Assembly: GCA_019115425.1 (NCBI GenBank)
Contig: DXDO01000194.1
Span: forward strand, 1 to 6,270
DNA from: Candidatus Agathobaculum merdigallinarum
Lineage (GTDB): Bacteria > Bacillota > Clostridia > Oscillospirales > Butyricicoccaceae
DNA: 6,270 nt
Direction: 5' to 3'
Shown here piece by piece: positions 1 through 5,255 of the stretch (the stretch's first letter is position 1; every line of letters starts with the position of its first letter). The notes beneath the pieces are model-generated. The model saw only the letters and a program-made list of their open reading frames with translations, was not told the DNA's origin and ran no database searches. The position numbers and the translations under genes were made by a program.

Positions 1-29
1 TTCGGTGTTTTCAGCCTGTATTCGCTCAT
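1..29 (-). CDS. 5' end of a minus-strand gene cut by the window edge
   Basis: Only the first nine complete codons are inside the window; they read MSEYRLKTP. The start is supported by an AAAGGAG ribosome binding site eight bases upstream of the ATG and by a promoter-like region behind it (75-116). The polar, basic N-terminus has no signal peptide in the visible part. It faintly recalls short Clostridial proteins that begin in this style and carry repeated YKKIE-type segments, but nine residues cannot establish a family. The gene lies downstream of, and separated by a terminator from, the two-component operon, so it is probably its own transcription unit. Confidence 0.6.
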
Positions 30-74
30 TTGATACACTCCTTTACTGCACCTCGCGTTTTTGTTTACAGGTGT

Positions 75-116
75 ATGATAAGCTGCAATTATTTGCAAAT
101 TGCTTCTGTTTTGTTG
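75..116 (-). promoter_or_regulatory. Putative promoter of the left-edge gene, weak third copy of the shared operator
   Basis: Read on the minus strand, a TATCAT -10 box (75-80) lies about 45 bases before the left-edge start codon. No good -35 hexamer stands 17 bases upstream. At exactly the same distance from the -10 box as in the two stronger elements (3414-3455 and 4217-4258) there is ACAAAAC (108-114). The second and third 11-base-phased repeats (97-103, 86-92) match poorly. The match to the other two is therefore partial (the core AACAAAAC plus the -10 box), and the region is AT-rich, so chance similarity is possible. Confidence 0.35.
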
Positions 117-159
117 CAGAAATATGAAATTCCGTTCGAAATTTCAAAAGCCATCTATA

Positions 160-194
160 AAAAGCTGCCTCCGCCGGTCGCGAAGACAGCTTTT
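160..194 (-). terminator. Intrinsic terminator of the two-component operon
   Basis: A 15-pair stem (160-174 with 180-194, including three G-T wobbles) closes a five-base loop. On the minus strand it is followed by a run of five T (the last at 159). It starts two bases after the stop codon of the last operon gene. The plus-strand side is also followed by a T-rich tract (191-198), so it may work in both directions. Confidence 0.9.
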
Positions 195-196
195 CT

Positions 197-733
197 TTAT
201 AGCAGCAGCTGATGCCCCTTTTCACAGATCTCGTAAATCTCGTCGTATTTGCGCTCCTTAAGCTCGTTTGCAATTTCTGTTCGCCTGCTTACCATCCGCC
301 GGTACAGAAAGATGGGCACGATCCAACCCATAAAGCCCGGCACCGCCAGCAGGATGGACAGCGCAATCAGCGGCGGCGTATGAGTGACGGCAAAGGTCGA
401 ACCCGCCATGAACGCTGTCCCGATCAGGCCGACCGTGATCGAGCAGATGCTGGCTTTGGCGGTCTTGGAGCGCTCCAGTTCGTCCAACTCCCTGACGCAG
501 GCTTCAAAATGCCGCTGCAAGCGGGTCAGTTCGGCCTTGTTGATGATCTTCCGATCCCGCCTTAGCACCAGCTTGCCCTTGCTGAGAAGGGCGTCCTCCC
601 TGCTTCGTCCGTCCAGCACCCAGCCGAAGTTTTCGTAGCAGTCCAGATAAAAGGAAATGTCCGTGCCTTCCGCGTCAACCTCTTTATAGTCATAGCCCAC
701 AAAACGCGCGCCATCCTCTCGAATCTCACTCAT
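197..733 (-). CDS. Conserved two-helix membrane protein of unknown function, last gene of the two-component operon
   Basis: 178 residues. A soluble N-terminal part (about 1-60) contains GYDYKEV (13-19) and YENFGW (33-38). It is followed by a charged, probably helical stretch (about 60-92), two membrane helices (about 95-117 and 121-144) joined by a very short turn, and a charged cytoplasmic tail (145-178). No signal peptide is visible. The start is fixed by AAAGGAG nine bases upstream. Only 24 bases separate it from the kinase stop codon, so it is co-transcribed with the kinase, and a terminator follows at once. I recognise the overall pattern from uncharacterised Clostridial proteins, but I know no function or family name. 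By position it may modulate the kinase or be an effector in the membrane; that is inference. Confidence 0.9.
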   Translation of the reverse strand: MSEIREDGARFVGYDYKEVDAEGTDISFYLDCYENFGWVLDGRSREDALLSKGKLVLRRDRKIINKAELTRLQRHFEACVRELDELERSKTAKASICSITVGLIGTAFMAGSTFAVTHTPPLIALSILLAVPGFMGWIVPIFLYRRMVSRRTEIANELKERKYDEIYEICEKGHQLLL

Positions 734-757
734 GTCGTATTGCTCCTTTGCCTGTAT

Positions 758-1834
758 TCACTGTGCCGGATGGACGGGCAGGCGTACGGTAAACATGCTG
801 CCCTGTCCCTGTGTGCTGGACACGGTGATCGAGCCGCCCATCATCCGCAGGATGCGCAGCACCAGCGCCAGCCCCAGCCCATTGCCCTCAGTGGCGTGGG
901 AGGTATCGCCTTGATAGAATTTATCAAAAATATGTGCGAGCGTTTCCTCATCCATGCCGCAGCCGGTATCCGACACCGACACCTCTACCTCGCCCGCGGT
1001 AGAGGTCTGTCGCAGTATGACGCTCCCGCCCTGCTCGGTGAACTTGACTGCGTTGGACAGCAGGTTATTCCACACCAGTTCGAGCAGGCTTGCATCCGCT
1101 TCGATTATCGCCTGATCCTCGATCTCGGCTTCAAATTCGATGCCCTTTTCCTCCCAGCGGCGCTCGAACAGCAGTGCGCATTCCGCCAGGTGAGCGCACA
1201 GGTCATACGGTTCGGGTCTCGGCTGGATGGTTTGCTTTTCGAGTTTGTTCAGTTTGAGAATATTGGTAATCAGATCGGCCAGACGGCGCGCATACCGCTC
1301 AATGGTCTCCGCATACTCGGCACGCTGTTCATCAGACAGATTTTTGTCCCGCATCAGCTGCGCCGTGTTTTGGATGACCGCGAGCGGCGTTTTGATCTCA
1401 TGGGACACGTTGGAGAAAAAATCGGTCTTGAGCGTTTCGATGCTGCCCAGTTCTGCTACCATTTTGTTGAAGTCCAGGATCATTGCATCCAGATAATCCA
1501 GCTGATCCGCCGTGTGCATGGGCGGGACATAGACCGAGAAATCCCCTTCCGCCACCTTGCGGGTTGCGGCGGCCAGCTCCTGCACCGGCTTTTCAAAGGT
1601 GTTTTTCGTCATGCGGATAATGAGCAACGTCACCAATATGGACATGCCGATCCAGTATACCAGCGGGACAATGGTCTGAATGATATCGTCCAGCGCAAGC
1701 CTGTTCATCAGGACGATCAGCCCGACGTGCACGCCGGAGGTCAACAGCAGCCCGCCCAGCACAAGGCAGAAAATGGACAGCGGAAAGCGGCTGATCTTGA
1801 CCCTGCCATAGGCGCGGCTCTCGACGCGCTTCAT
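758..1834 (-). CDS. Sensor histidine kinase, two membrane helices with minimal extracellular loop
   Basis: 358 residues. Two membrane helices (about 21-43 and 54-75) are separated by only about ten residues, so there is essentially no extracellular sensor domain; such kinases usually sense in the membrane or through a partner protein. A HAMP-like linker (about 76-130) is followed by the dimerisation and phosphoacceptor helix with SHEIKTP (phospho-acceptor His145). The ATPase domain has its N box WNNLLSNAVKF (255-265), G1 DTGCGM (289-294), F box FDKFYQ (303-308) and G2 GNGLGLAL (317-324). All catalytic motifs look intact. It should autophosphorylate on His145 and pass phosphate to the regulator encoded just upstream. 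Its ATG overlaps that gene's TGA (ATGA, 1831-1834), which implies translational coupling. The ligand cannot be read from sequence. The VanS-like label applies only in the broad sense of the family. Confidence 0.97.
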   Translation of the reverse strand: MKRVESRAYGRVKISRFPLSIFCLVLGGLLLTSGVHVGLIVLMNRLALDDIIQTIVPLVYWIGMSILVTLLIIRMTKNTFEKPVQELAAATRKVAEGDFSVYVPPMHTADQLDYLDAMILDFNKMVAELGSIETLKTDFFSNVSHEIKTPLAVIQNTAQLMRDKNLSDEQRAEYAETIERYARRLADLITNILKLNKLEKQTIQPRPEPYDLCAHLAECALLFERRWEEKGIEFEAEIEDQAIIEADASLLELVWNNLLSNAVKFTEQGGSVILRQTSTAGEVEVSVSDTGCGMDEETLAHIFDKFYQGDTSHATEGNGLGLALVLRILRMMGGSITVSSTQGQGSMFTVRLPVHPAQ

Positions 1835-2502
1835 TTGAGCACCGCCTTATAGCCCAGCCCGCGCACGGTCTTGATCTCGAATCCGTCACACGCGGCGAAT
1901 TTGTCTCGCAGCTTAGTGATGTAAACGTCCACTGCCCGCAGGCTGGCGTCGCTGTCCACGCCCCAGAATTCGTCCATCAGCTGCGCACGGGTAAAGGTCT
2001 TTTTCGGGTAGGAAAGCAGCTTGTACAGGATGTTGAACTCGCGGGTGGTGACCGCGATCTCCTCGCCGTCGATCTCCGCAGTCATGCCGTCCGCGTCCAG
2101 CCGCAGGTTGCCGACGGTGAGTTTGCGCTCCATTTCAATATTGGCACGGCGCAGCAGGGCACGCACGCGGAGCTGCAGCTCGTCCAGCTCGATGGGCTTG
2201 ACCATGTAATCATCGATGCCGAGCTGAAAGCCCTTCTGCTTGGCGGGCAGGTCATCCCGCGCAGACATGAATAAAATCGGGATGTGCGTGTTCACCTGCC
2301 GGACGGTCTGAGCAAATGCAAACCCGTCCGTCCCCGGCATCATGATATCCGAGATAATGAGGTCGTACAGGCTGTTATACAGCTCATCATAAGCGTCGTC
2401 CGCGTTCAGAAAGCCCTTTGCCGCAAACCCACAGTCATTGAGATAGGTGCAGACGATTTGATTGAGCTTGGTGTCATCCTCGAGTACGAGAATATGAACC
2501 AT
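1831..2502 (-). CDS. OmpR/PhoB-family response regulator
   Basis: 223 residues from the chosen start. The receiver domain (about 1-118) has the acidic pair in LVLEDD, the phospho-acceptor Asp52 in ISDIMMPG, the switch residue in FMSARDD and the Lys in MVKPIEL. A winged-helix DNA-binding domain follows (about 125-223), with TTREFNILYKLL, the recognition helix RAVDVYITKLRDKF and the wing KTVRGLGYK. An ATG two codons earlier (2508) is possible but stands only two bases from AGGAGG, whereas the ATG at 2502 has the normal eight-base spacing. Its ribosome binding site is built into the stop codon of the preceding membrane-protein gene. It is expected to bind direct repeats with an 11-base period, and such repeats occur in front of this operon and of the gene at 3785-4153. 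Confidence 0.97.
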   Translation of the reverse strand: MVHILVLEDDTKLNQIVCTYLNDCGFAAKGFLNADDAYDELYNSLYDLIISDIMMPGTDGFAFAQTVRQVNTHIPILFMSARDDLPAKQKGFQLGIDDYMVKPIELDELQLRVRALLRRANIEMERKLTVGNLRLDADGMTAEIDGEEIAVTTREFNILYKLLSYPKKTFTRAQLMDEFWGVDSDASLRAVDVYITKLRDKFAACDGFEIKTVRGLGYKAVLK

Positions 2503-2510
2503 GCGCATTT

Positions 2511-2518
2511 CCTCCTTA
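2511..2518 (-). promoter_or_regulatory. Stop codon fused to ribosome binding site (TAAGGAGG)
   Basis: On the minus strand the TAA of the polytopic membrane-protein gene runs directly into AGGAGG of the response-regulator gene. Ribosomes ending the first gene sit on the start site of the second, so the two are likely translated in a coupled way. The spacing of this site favours the regulator start at 2502 over 2508. Confidence 0.8.
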
Positions 2519-3379
2519 CAGTTGCTTGCGTTTCCGCCCTGCGGAAAGTACCATGTACAATGCGATTACCAGCACAAGAACGCATACGGCGGCAGCTGTG
2601 GATGCGGTCATCATCCGCTGAAAGTGCGCCTCCCCGCCGAACTGGGCCAGCATGGCGGTCTCGAGCGAAAAGATGGACACGAGCGCCGTGGTCAGGCTGA
2701 CCGCCTTGGCCGCGGAGAGAACCGGACTGCGAAAGCGCCGGTATTTGACCGCGTTGATAACTGCCATCGTCAGGCAGTAGAACGAATATGCCGCTGCGGC
2801 GTAGATCAGTGTGCCGGGATAGTTGTAGCCCTGCCCATCCTGCACGATCTGCACTGCGATCCCGGTCAGCGCCAGATCCAGCCCCATGAGCAGCCAGCCG
2901 GCGTTGCGATAGGTACACAGTTCGGCGGCATACGGCACGCCGCCGTTCCCATCCGGCATACGGCGGATCAGATAGATGCGCAGCGCACACAGCAGGACAT
3001 AGTAAAAGCCCAACGCTCCGTCCCAGAACGAGGCATACCGTACAGCGCACACTATTCTCAATCCAGCATAGCATAAATTGACCAAAAGGGAAAGGACAAG
3101 TCCCCAGTGCACACGGAAATAGCTGTCTCGCCGCCAGCGCTCCACCAGCGGCACAGCGGAGACACGCCGCCAGACCGACCGGCCGGTGCGTACTGCCGCC
3201 TCTGTAAAGGCAATCAGCGCATAAAAAGAGACTGGATAGACCGCATAGGCGACAGGCGATTCCTGCAGCCCGCAGACAAACACATAGACCAGCGCACCTG
3301 CACTGACGGCAGCCAGCGGCAGCGCAATTTTCCAGCCTGGAAACAGGATTTTTTTTGCAGTTTTCCAAATGCGCTGCAT
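2516..3379 (-). CDS. Polytopic membrane protein of unknown function, first gene of the two-component operon
   Basis: 287 residues with about eight hydrophobic segments (roughly 17-37, 42-62, 91-113, 117-138, 160-181, 187-211, 222-245, 255-280). Arg/Lys-rich connecting loops and tail suggest a cytoplasmic C-terminus. Notable conserved-looking stretches are SPVLSAAKAV (218-227) and SLETAMLAQFG (238-248). I recall similar unnamed proteins in Clostridia next to two-component systems, but no biochemical role is known to me. The ATG at 3379 is preferred because GGGAGGG lies six bases upstream. An ATG five codons earlier (3394) has no good ribosome binding site and actually overlaps this one. The gene directly follows the operator-promoter at 3414-3455. 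With a kinase that has almost no external loop downstream, this protein is a natural candidate for its sensing partner or its target; this is inference. Confidence 0.92.
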   Translation of the reverse strand: MQRIWKTAKKILFPGWKIALPLAAVSAGALVYVFVCGLQESPVAYAVYPVSFYALIAFTEAAVRTGRSVWRRVSAVPLVERWRRDSYFRVHWGLVLSLLVNLCYAGLRIVCAVRYASFWDGALGFYYVLLCALRIYLIRRMPDGNGGVPYAAELCTYRNAGWLLMGLDLALTGIAVQIVQDGQGYNYPGTLIYAAAAYSFYCLTMAVINAVKYRRFRSPVLSAAKAVSLTTALVSIFSLETAMLAQFGGEAHFQRMMTASTAAAVCVLVLVIALYMVLSAGRKRKQL

Positions 3380-3413
3380 GGCCAGCCCTCCCATCTGCTT
3401 TCACTCTGCCGGT

Positions 3414-3455
3414 ATCATATCGGAATTGTGTTTGCGAAGTATTTGAGTTTTGTTT
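3414..3455 (-). promoter_or_regulatory. Operator-promoter of the two-component operon (11-base direct repeats plus -10 box)
   Basis: On the minus strand, TATGAT (3414-3419) is a good -10 box about 35 bases before the start at 3379. The hexamer 17 bases upstream (ATACTT) is a poor -35 box, as in activator-dependent promoters. The region carries ACAAAAC (3447-3453), ATACTTC (3436-3442) and ACACAAT (3425-3431) at an exact 11-base period, with the middle unit diverged. The same arrangement at the same distance from the -10 box occurs at 4217-4258: 12 bases (3444-3455) and 8 bases (3426-3433) are identical between the two. The layout suits an OmpR/PhoB-type regulator, most simply the one encoded in this operon. 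Confidence 0.7.
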
Positions 3456-3472
3456 CAAAATTGTTAATTTTG
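3456..3472. repeat. Perfect inverted repeat next to the operator
   Basis: CAAAATT (3456-3462), a three-base centre and AATTTTG (3466-3472) form a perfect 7-base inverted repeat that directly abuts the upstream end of the operator at 3444-3455. It is AT-rich and could be a second regulator site, an UP-element-like sequence for RNA polymerase, or chance. Confidence 0.45.
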
Positions 3473-3784
3473 CAGGGCAGTATGCCGGAGGAGAGACTCC
3501 CGCACTGGGGTGTACTTTCGTCCTTCCAGTATCCGCAGTGACGTTTCCCGCGCCGGAACAGGCGGCATCCAGCCAGATGTCTGCATCCGGCGCCATGCCA
3601 TCCTGCCCGTGCGCGGTGCCCTACACCTCGGCTGCGACGTCCTTCAGGTTTTCCCTGCCGGCATTACACTGAGAAGCCAAGCGCCTTGACCTTTTCCAGC
3701 CGGAAATCGAACAGCCCGCAGACCAGCACCGTGCGGCAGCTGAATTCCTTCAGCGTGATTGCGGCTTTCATCAGCAAATCTCTG
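3473..3784. other. Intergenic stretch with possible gene debris
   Basis: About 310 bases between the operator and the 122-residue protein gene hold no convincing intact gene. The base composition is GC-rich and coding-like, unlike the AT-rich promoters on both sides. On the minus strand a 35-codon open frame (3664-3771) is followed in the next frame by a protein-like run including NLKDVAAEV and then a stop. A further open stretch with GMAPDADIWLDAAC follows in that frame. There is no clear T-tract terminator after the gene at 3785; a 6-base stem around 3738-3753 lacks one. The likely reading is a decayed gene. Confidence 0.4.
3664..3771 (-). pseudogene. Short open frame, probably the head of a decayed gene
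   Basis: 35 codons starting MKAAITLKEFSC and ending KALGFSV, with a hydrophobic middle (TVLVCGLF). It begins 13 bases after the stop of the 122-residue protein gene, so it could be read on the same transcript, but no good ribosome binding site precedes the ATG. Just past its stop the neighbouring frame continues as protein-like sequence (NAGRENLKDVAAEV), suggesting a frameshift rather than a natural end. I do not recognise the family. It could also be a genuine small protein or a chance frame. Confidence 0.3.
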
Positions 3785-4153
3785 TTACTTGATGCCCTTT
3801 ACCAGCGGAATCAGCATCAGCAATACCACAATACCGACCAGGCCGACCACGATGCCGAGCACCATCTTGCCGAACACCATCGACATGCACATGCCGACGC
3901 CCAGCAGCAGCGCACCCAGCACGCCGACCAAAACTGCGCCAACCGTTTTCGCATTAATCTTGATGGGCGCCTTGCCTTCCATCTTGCGCCAGATCAGTAT
4001 GGTAATCAACAGAACGACCAGCCCGATCACGCCGCACACAATCCCCGGATTGAACATGCCCCATTCCGGCAGCAGCGCCATACACATGCCCAGGGCAAAG
4101 AAAACAACGCCAATGGTTCCCAGAATCAGTGCAACAAAATTACTCTTTTTCAT
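3785..4153 (-). CDS. Small four-helix membrane protein made of two similar halves
   Basis: 122 residues with four predicted membrane helices (about 6-27, 37-55, 72-92, 97-118) and a short basic linker (56-69). The protein is an internal duplication. Residues 11-57 and 76-119 share the pattern GxxG, then GMCM (22-25 and 87-90), then GIVxGxxGxVVLL, then a basic residue. Each half is a hairpin of two glycine-rich helices carrying a Met-Cys-Met motif. I have seen this layout in unnamed Clostridial proteins; no function is known to me. The start is supported by AGGAGG eight bases upstream. It has its own promoter (4217-4258) carrying the same operator as the two-component operon, so it is a probable target of that system and may act in the envelope response. 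The paired MCM motifs could bind metal or be redox sensitive, but this is speculation. Confidence 0.92.
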   Translation of the reverse strand: MKKSNFVALILGTIGVVFFALGMCMALLPEWGMFNPGIVCGVIGLVVLLITILIWRKMEGKAPIKINAKTVGAVLVGVLGALLLGVGMCMSMVFGKMVLGIVVGLVGIVVLLMLIPLVKGIK

Positions 4154-4184
4154 GATAATTACCTCCTGCTTTTATTTTGTTGCT

Positions 4185-4210
4185 CGTTGACGGCATCCTT
4201 CCCATCAACG
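4185..4210 (-). other. Hairpin at the 5' end of the leader of the 122-residue protein mRNA
   Basis: CGTTGA (minus strand) pairs with TCAACG, extended by a G-T pair and two G-C pairs, giving a nine-pair stem around an eight-base loop. The predicted transcription start for the -10 box at 4217-4222 falls near 4210, so the stem would sit at the very 5' end of the mRNA. No T-run follows, so it is not a terminator. A role in mRNA stability is plausible. Confidence 0.45.
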
Positions 4211-4216
4211 TGTCTT

Positions 4217-4258
4217 ACTTTACCGCCGTTGTGTTTATCCTGTGTCTGAGTTTTGTTT
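4217..4258 (-). promoter_or_regulatory. Operator-promoter of the 122-residue membrane protein gene (three 11-base direct repeats)
   Basis: On the minus strand, ACAAAAC (4250-4256), ACACAGG (4239-4245) and ACACAAC (4228-4234) follow each other with an exact 11-base period, each a 7-base unit plus 4-base spacer. The TAAAGT -10 box (4217-4222) begins five bases after the last unit. The middle unit takes the place of the -35 box, which is otherwise absent. Of 30 repeat-region bases, 23 match the element before the two-component operon, with identical spacing to the -10 box. This is the classic site form for PhoB/OmpR-type regulators acting as activators. Confidence 0.7.
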
Positions 4259-4277
4259 GTGAAATATTAAAATCAAA

Positions 4278-4424
4278 TCACATTGCACAGGACTTTCCGG
4301 TAGGCAGAGCGAGGAACTCTGCACCCGCTTTCATAGCGACCGCAAAGAGCGATATGTATAATCGGACGATCTGCATCAGCAGCATCGCAAACGCGAGTGC
4401 AAGCGCATACATTCTCTTTCTCAT
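4278..4424 (-). CDS. 48-residue hydrophobic peptide, unrecognised
   Basis: The frame starts MRKRMYALALAF and ends TGKSCAM. A basic N-terminus (RKR) is followed by a continuous hydrophobic segment (about 6-31) and a short polar tail: a single-helix membrane peptide, or a short peptide with a leader-like N-terminus. A plausible sigma-A promoter lies just upstream (4460-4488), which supports transcription. The ribosome binding site is weak (only purine-rich AAGAAAG before the ATG), which lowers confidence; Met5 is an alternative start. It lies upstream of, and in the same direction as, the 122-residue protein gene, ending about 20 bases before that gene's operator. I know no family; a small membrane regulator or toxin-like peptide cannot be told apart. 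Confidence 0.4.
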   Translation of the reverse strand: MRKRMYALALAFAMLLMQIVRLYISLFAVAMKAGAEFLALPTGKSCAM

Positions 4425-4459
4425 AGTCTTTCTTCTTTTCCTGCCCGATCCTGTTTTCT

Positions 4460-4488
4460 ATTGAACCGCACACCCCAGCTGCCGTCAA
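4460..4488 (-). promoter_or_regulatory. Putative sigma-A promoter for the 48-residue peptide gene
   Basis: On the minus strand, TTGACG (4483-4488) and TTCAAT (4460-4465) are separated by exactly 17 bases. The -35 box matches the consensus at five of six positions and the -10 box at four of six. The predicted start lies about 30 bases before the ATG at 4424. It is back to back with the plus-strand promoter at 4515-4543. Confidence 0.45.
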
Positions 4489-4514
4489 GCCGGTCGCTGC
4501 AGGCTGCGTGCGGA

Positions 4515-4543
4515 TTGTGTTTTCCTTGTGGCTTTGCTATAAT
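4515..4543 (+). promoter_or_regulatory. Strong sigma-A promoter of the FNT channel/dipeptidase operon
   Basis: TTGTGT (4515-4520), a 17-base spacer and a perfect TATAAT (4538-4543) preceded by TGC (extended -10 form). Transcription should begin near 4550, giving a leader of about 30 bases before the ATG at 4580. No repeat like the operators at 3414 and 4217 is present, so this operon is probably not under the same regulator. Confidence 0.85.
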
Positions 4544-4579
4544 GAAACCATACTTTTTGACAGAAGGAGTTTCAAAACA

Positions 4580-5233
4580 ATGGCTGACCGTCTTACAGCA
4601 AGGGCCGCGCTGGGCACGGCGCTTTCCGGCGTGCTGGCTGGTGCGCTGATCTCCATCGGCGGAACGGTGAATTTATCCATCGAAAACCGGGTGCTCGGCG
4701 CCTGTTTTTTCAGCATTGGTCTGTTTTTTGTCGTTTCCATGCGGCTGTGGCTGTTCACCGGCAAGGTCGGCTGGCTGTGCCGTAACGGCATGACCTACGC
4801 CGTACAGCTGCTGCTGACACTCGCAGGCAACTTCGCGGGTACGCTGTGCGTCGCGTTGCTGCTGCGGCAGACACGGGCGGCAGACGGGCTGGTGCAACGC
4901 GCGACCGAGCTGAGCGCGGCCAAAATGGCCGACTCCCTGCCCAGCCTGTTCGTACTGGCGCTGCTCTGCGGCGTGCTGATGTATCTGGGTGTGAGCGGCT
5001 TTCAGGTGTTCGACAGCGCGCTCGGTAGGTATGGTGCAATTTTCCTCGCGGTGACGGTATTCATCCTGTCCGGCTTTGAGCACTGCATCGCCAACATGTA
5101 CTATTATTCCATGTCTGGGGTGTGGGGCGATGGCCGTGCGTGGCTGAACATGTTGGTGATGGTGTTAGGCAATGCCGCGGGGTCGGTGATCATCGCGGAA
5201 GGCTATCGCCTGTCGCAAAAGCTGCTGGAATGA
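4580..5233 (+). CDS. Formate/nitrite transporter (FNT) family channel, short form
   Basis: 217 residues, all hydrophobic helices with short loops, as expected for a pentameric FNT channel that moves small monovalent anions (formate, nitrite, lactate, hydrosulfide) across the cytoplasmic membrane. Family marks in order are GACFFSIGLFFVV with WLFTGKVG (57-64), GNFAGTL (83-89), and SGFEHCIANMYYYS (164-177), whose His168 corresponds to the conserved pore histidine of FocA/NirC. A final helix carries VLGNAAGS (195-202). It is shorter than the usual 250-285 residues, with trimmed N-terminus and loops; the substrate cannot be assigned. The ATG at 4580 follows AGAAGGAG by ten bases. An in-frame ATG at 4508 lies upstream of the promoter's -10 box and is rejected. 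The dipeptidase gene follows after 22 bases. Confidence 0.88.
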   Translation: MADRLTARAALGTALSGVLAGALISIGGTVNLSIENRVLGACFFSIGLFFVVSMRLWLFTGKVGWLCRNGMTYAVQLLLTLAGNFAGTLCVALLLRQTRAADGLVQRATELSAAKMADSLPSLFVLALLCGVLMYLGVSGFQVFDSALGRYGAIFLAVTVFILSGFEHCIANMYYYSMSGVWGDGRAWLNMLVMVLGNAAGSVIIAEGYRLSQKLLE

Positions 5234-5255
5234 CCGTTCGGGGAGGACGAAAACC

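Noticed and set aside
85..103. Inverted repeat GCAATT/AATTGC as a riboswitch or attachment site before the left-edge gene
   Set aside because: It is a short AT-rich dyad overlapping the putative promoter, with no conserved riboswitch core and no partner copy elsewhere in the window.
740..1852. 370-codon plus-strand open frame opposite the histidine kinase gene
   Set aside because: It is antisense to a complete kinase with all catalytic motifs; the translation is rich in His, Gln and Arg with no recognisable fold and no ribosome binding site.
2406..3596. 396-codon minus-strand open frame overlapping the polytopic membrane protein and regulator genes
   Set aside because: It is a frame-shifted shadow: rich in Cys, Arg and Ala, without family motifs, and it fully overlaps genes with clear domains and ribosome binding sites.
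3686..4249. 187-codon plus-strand open frame opposite the 122-residue membrane protein gene
   Set aside because: The Gln/His/Asp-rich low-complexity translation is the mirror of hydrophobic codons on the other strand.
4273..4488. 71-codon minus-strand frame overlapping the 48-residue peptide gene
   Set aside because: It begins upstream of the predicted -10 box, has no ribosome binding site, and its translation looks random; the 48-codon frame on the same strand fits the promoter better.
4508..4579. Longer N-terminus for the FNT channel from the ATG at 4508
   Set aside because: That ATG lies upstream of the -35 box and would not be transcribed; the ATG at 4580 has a proper ribosome binding site.
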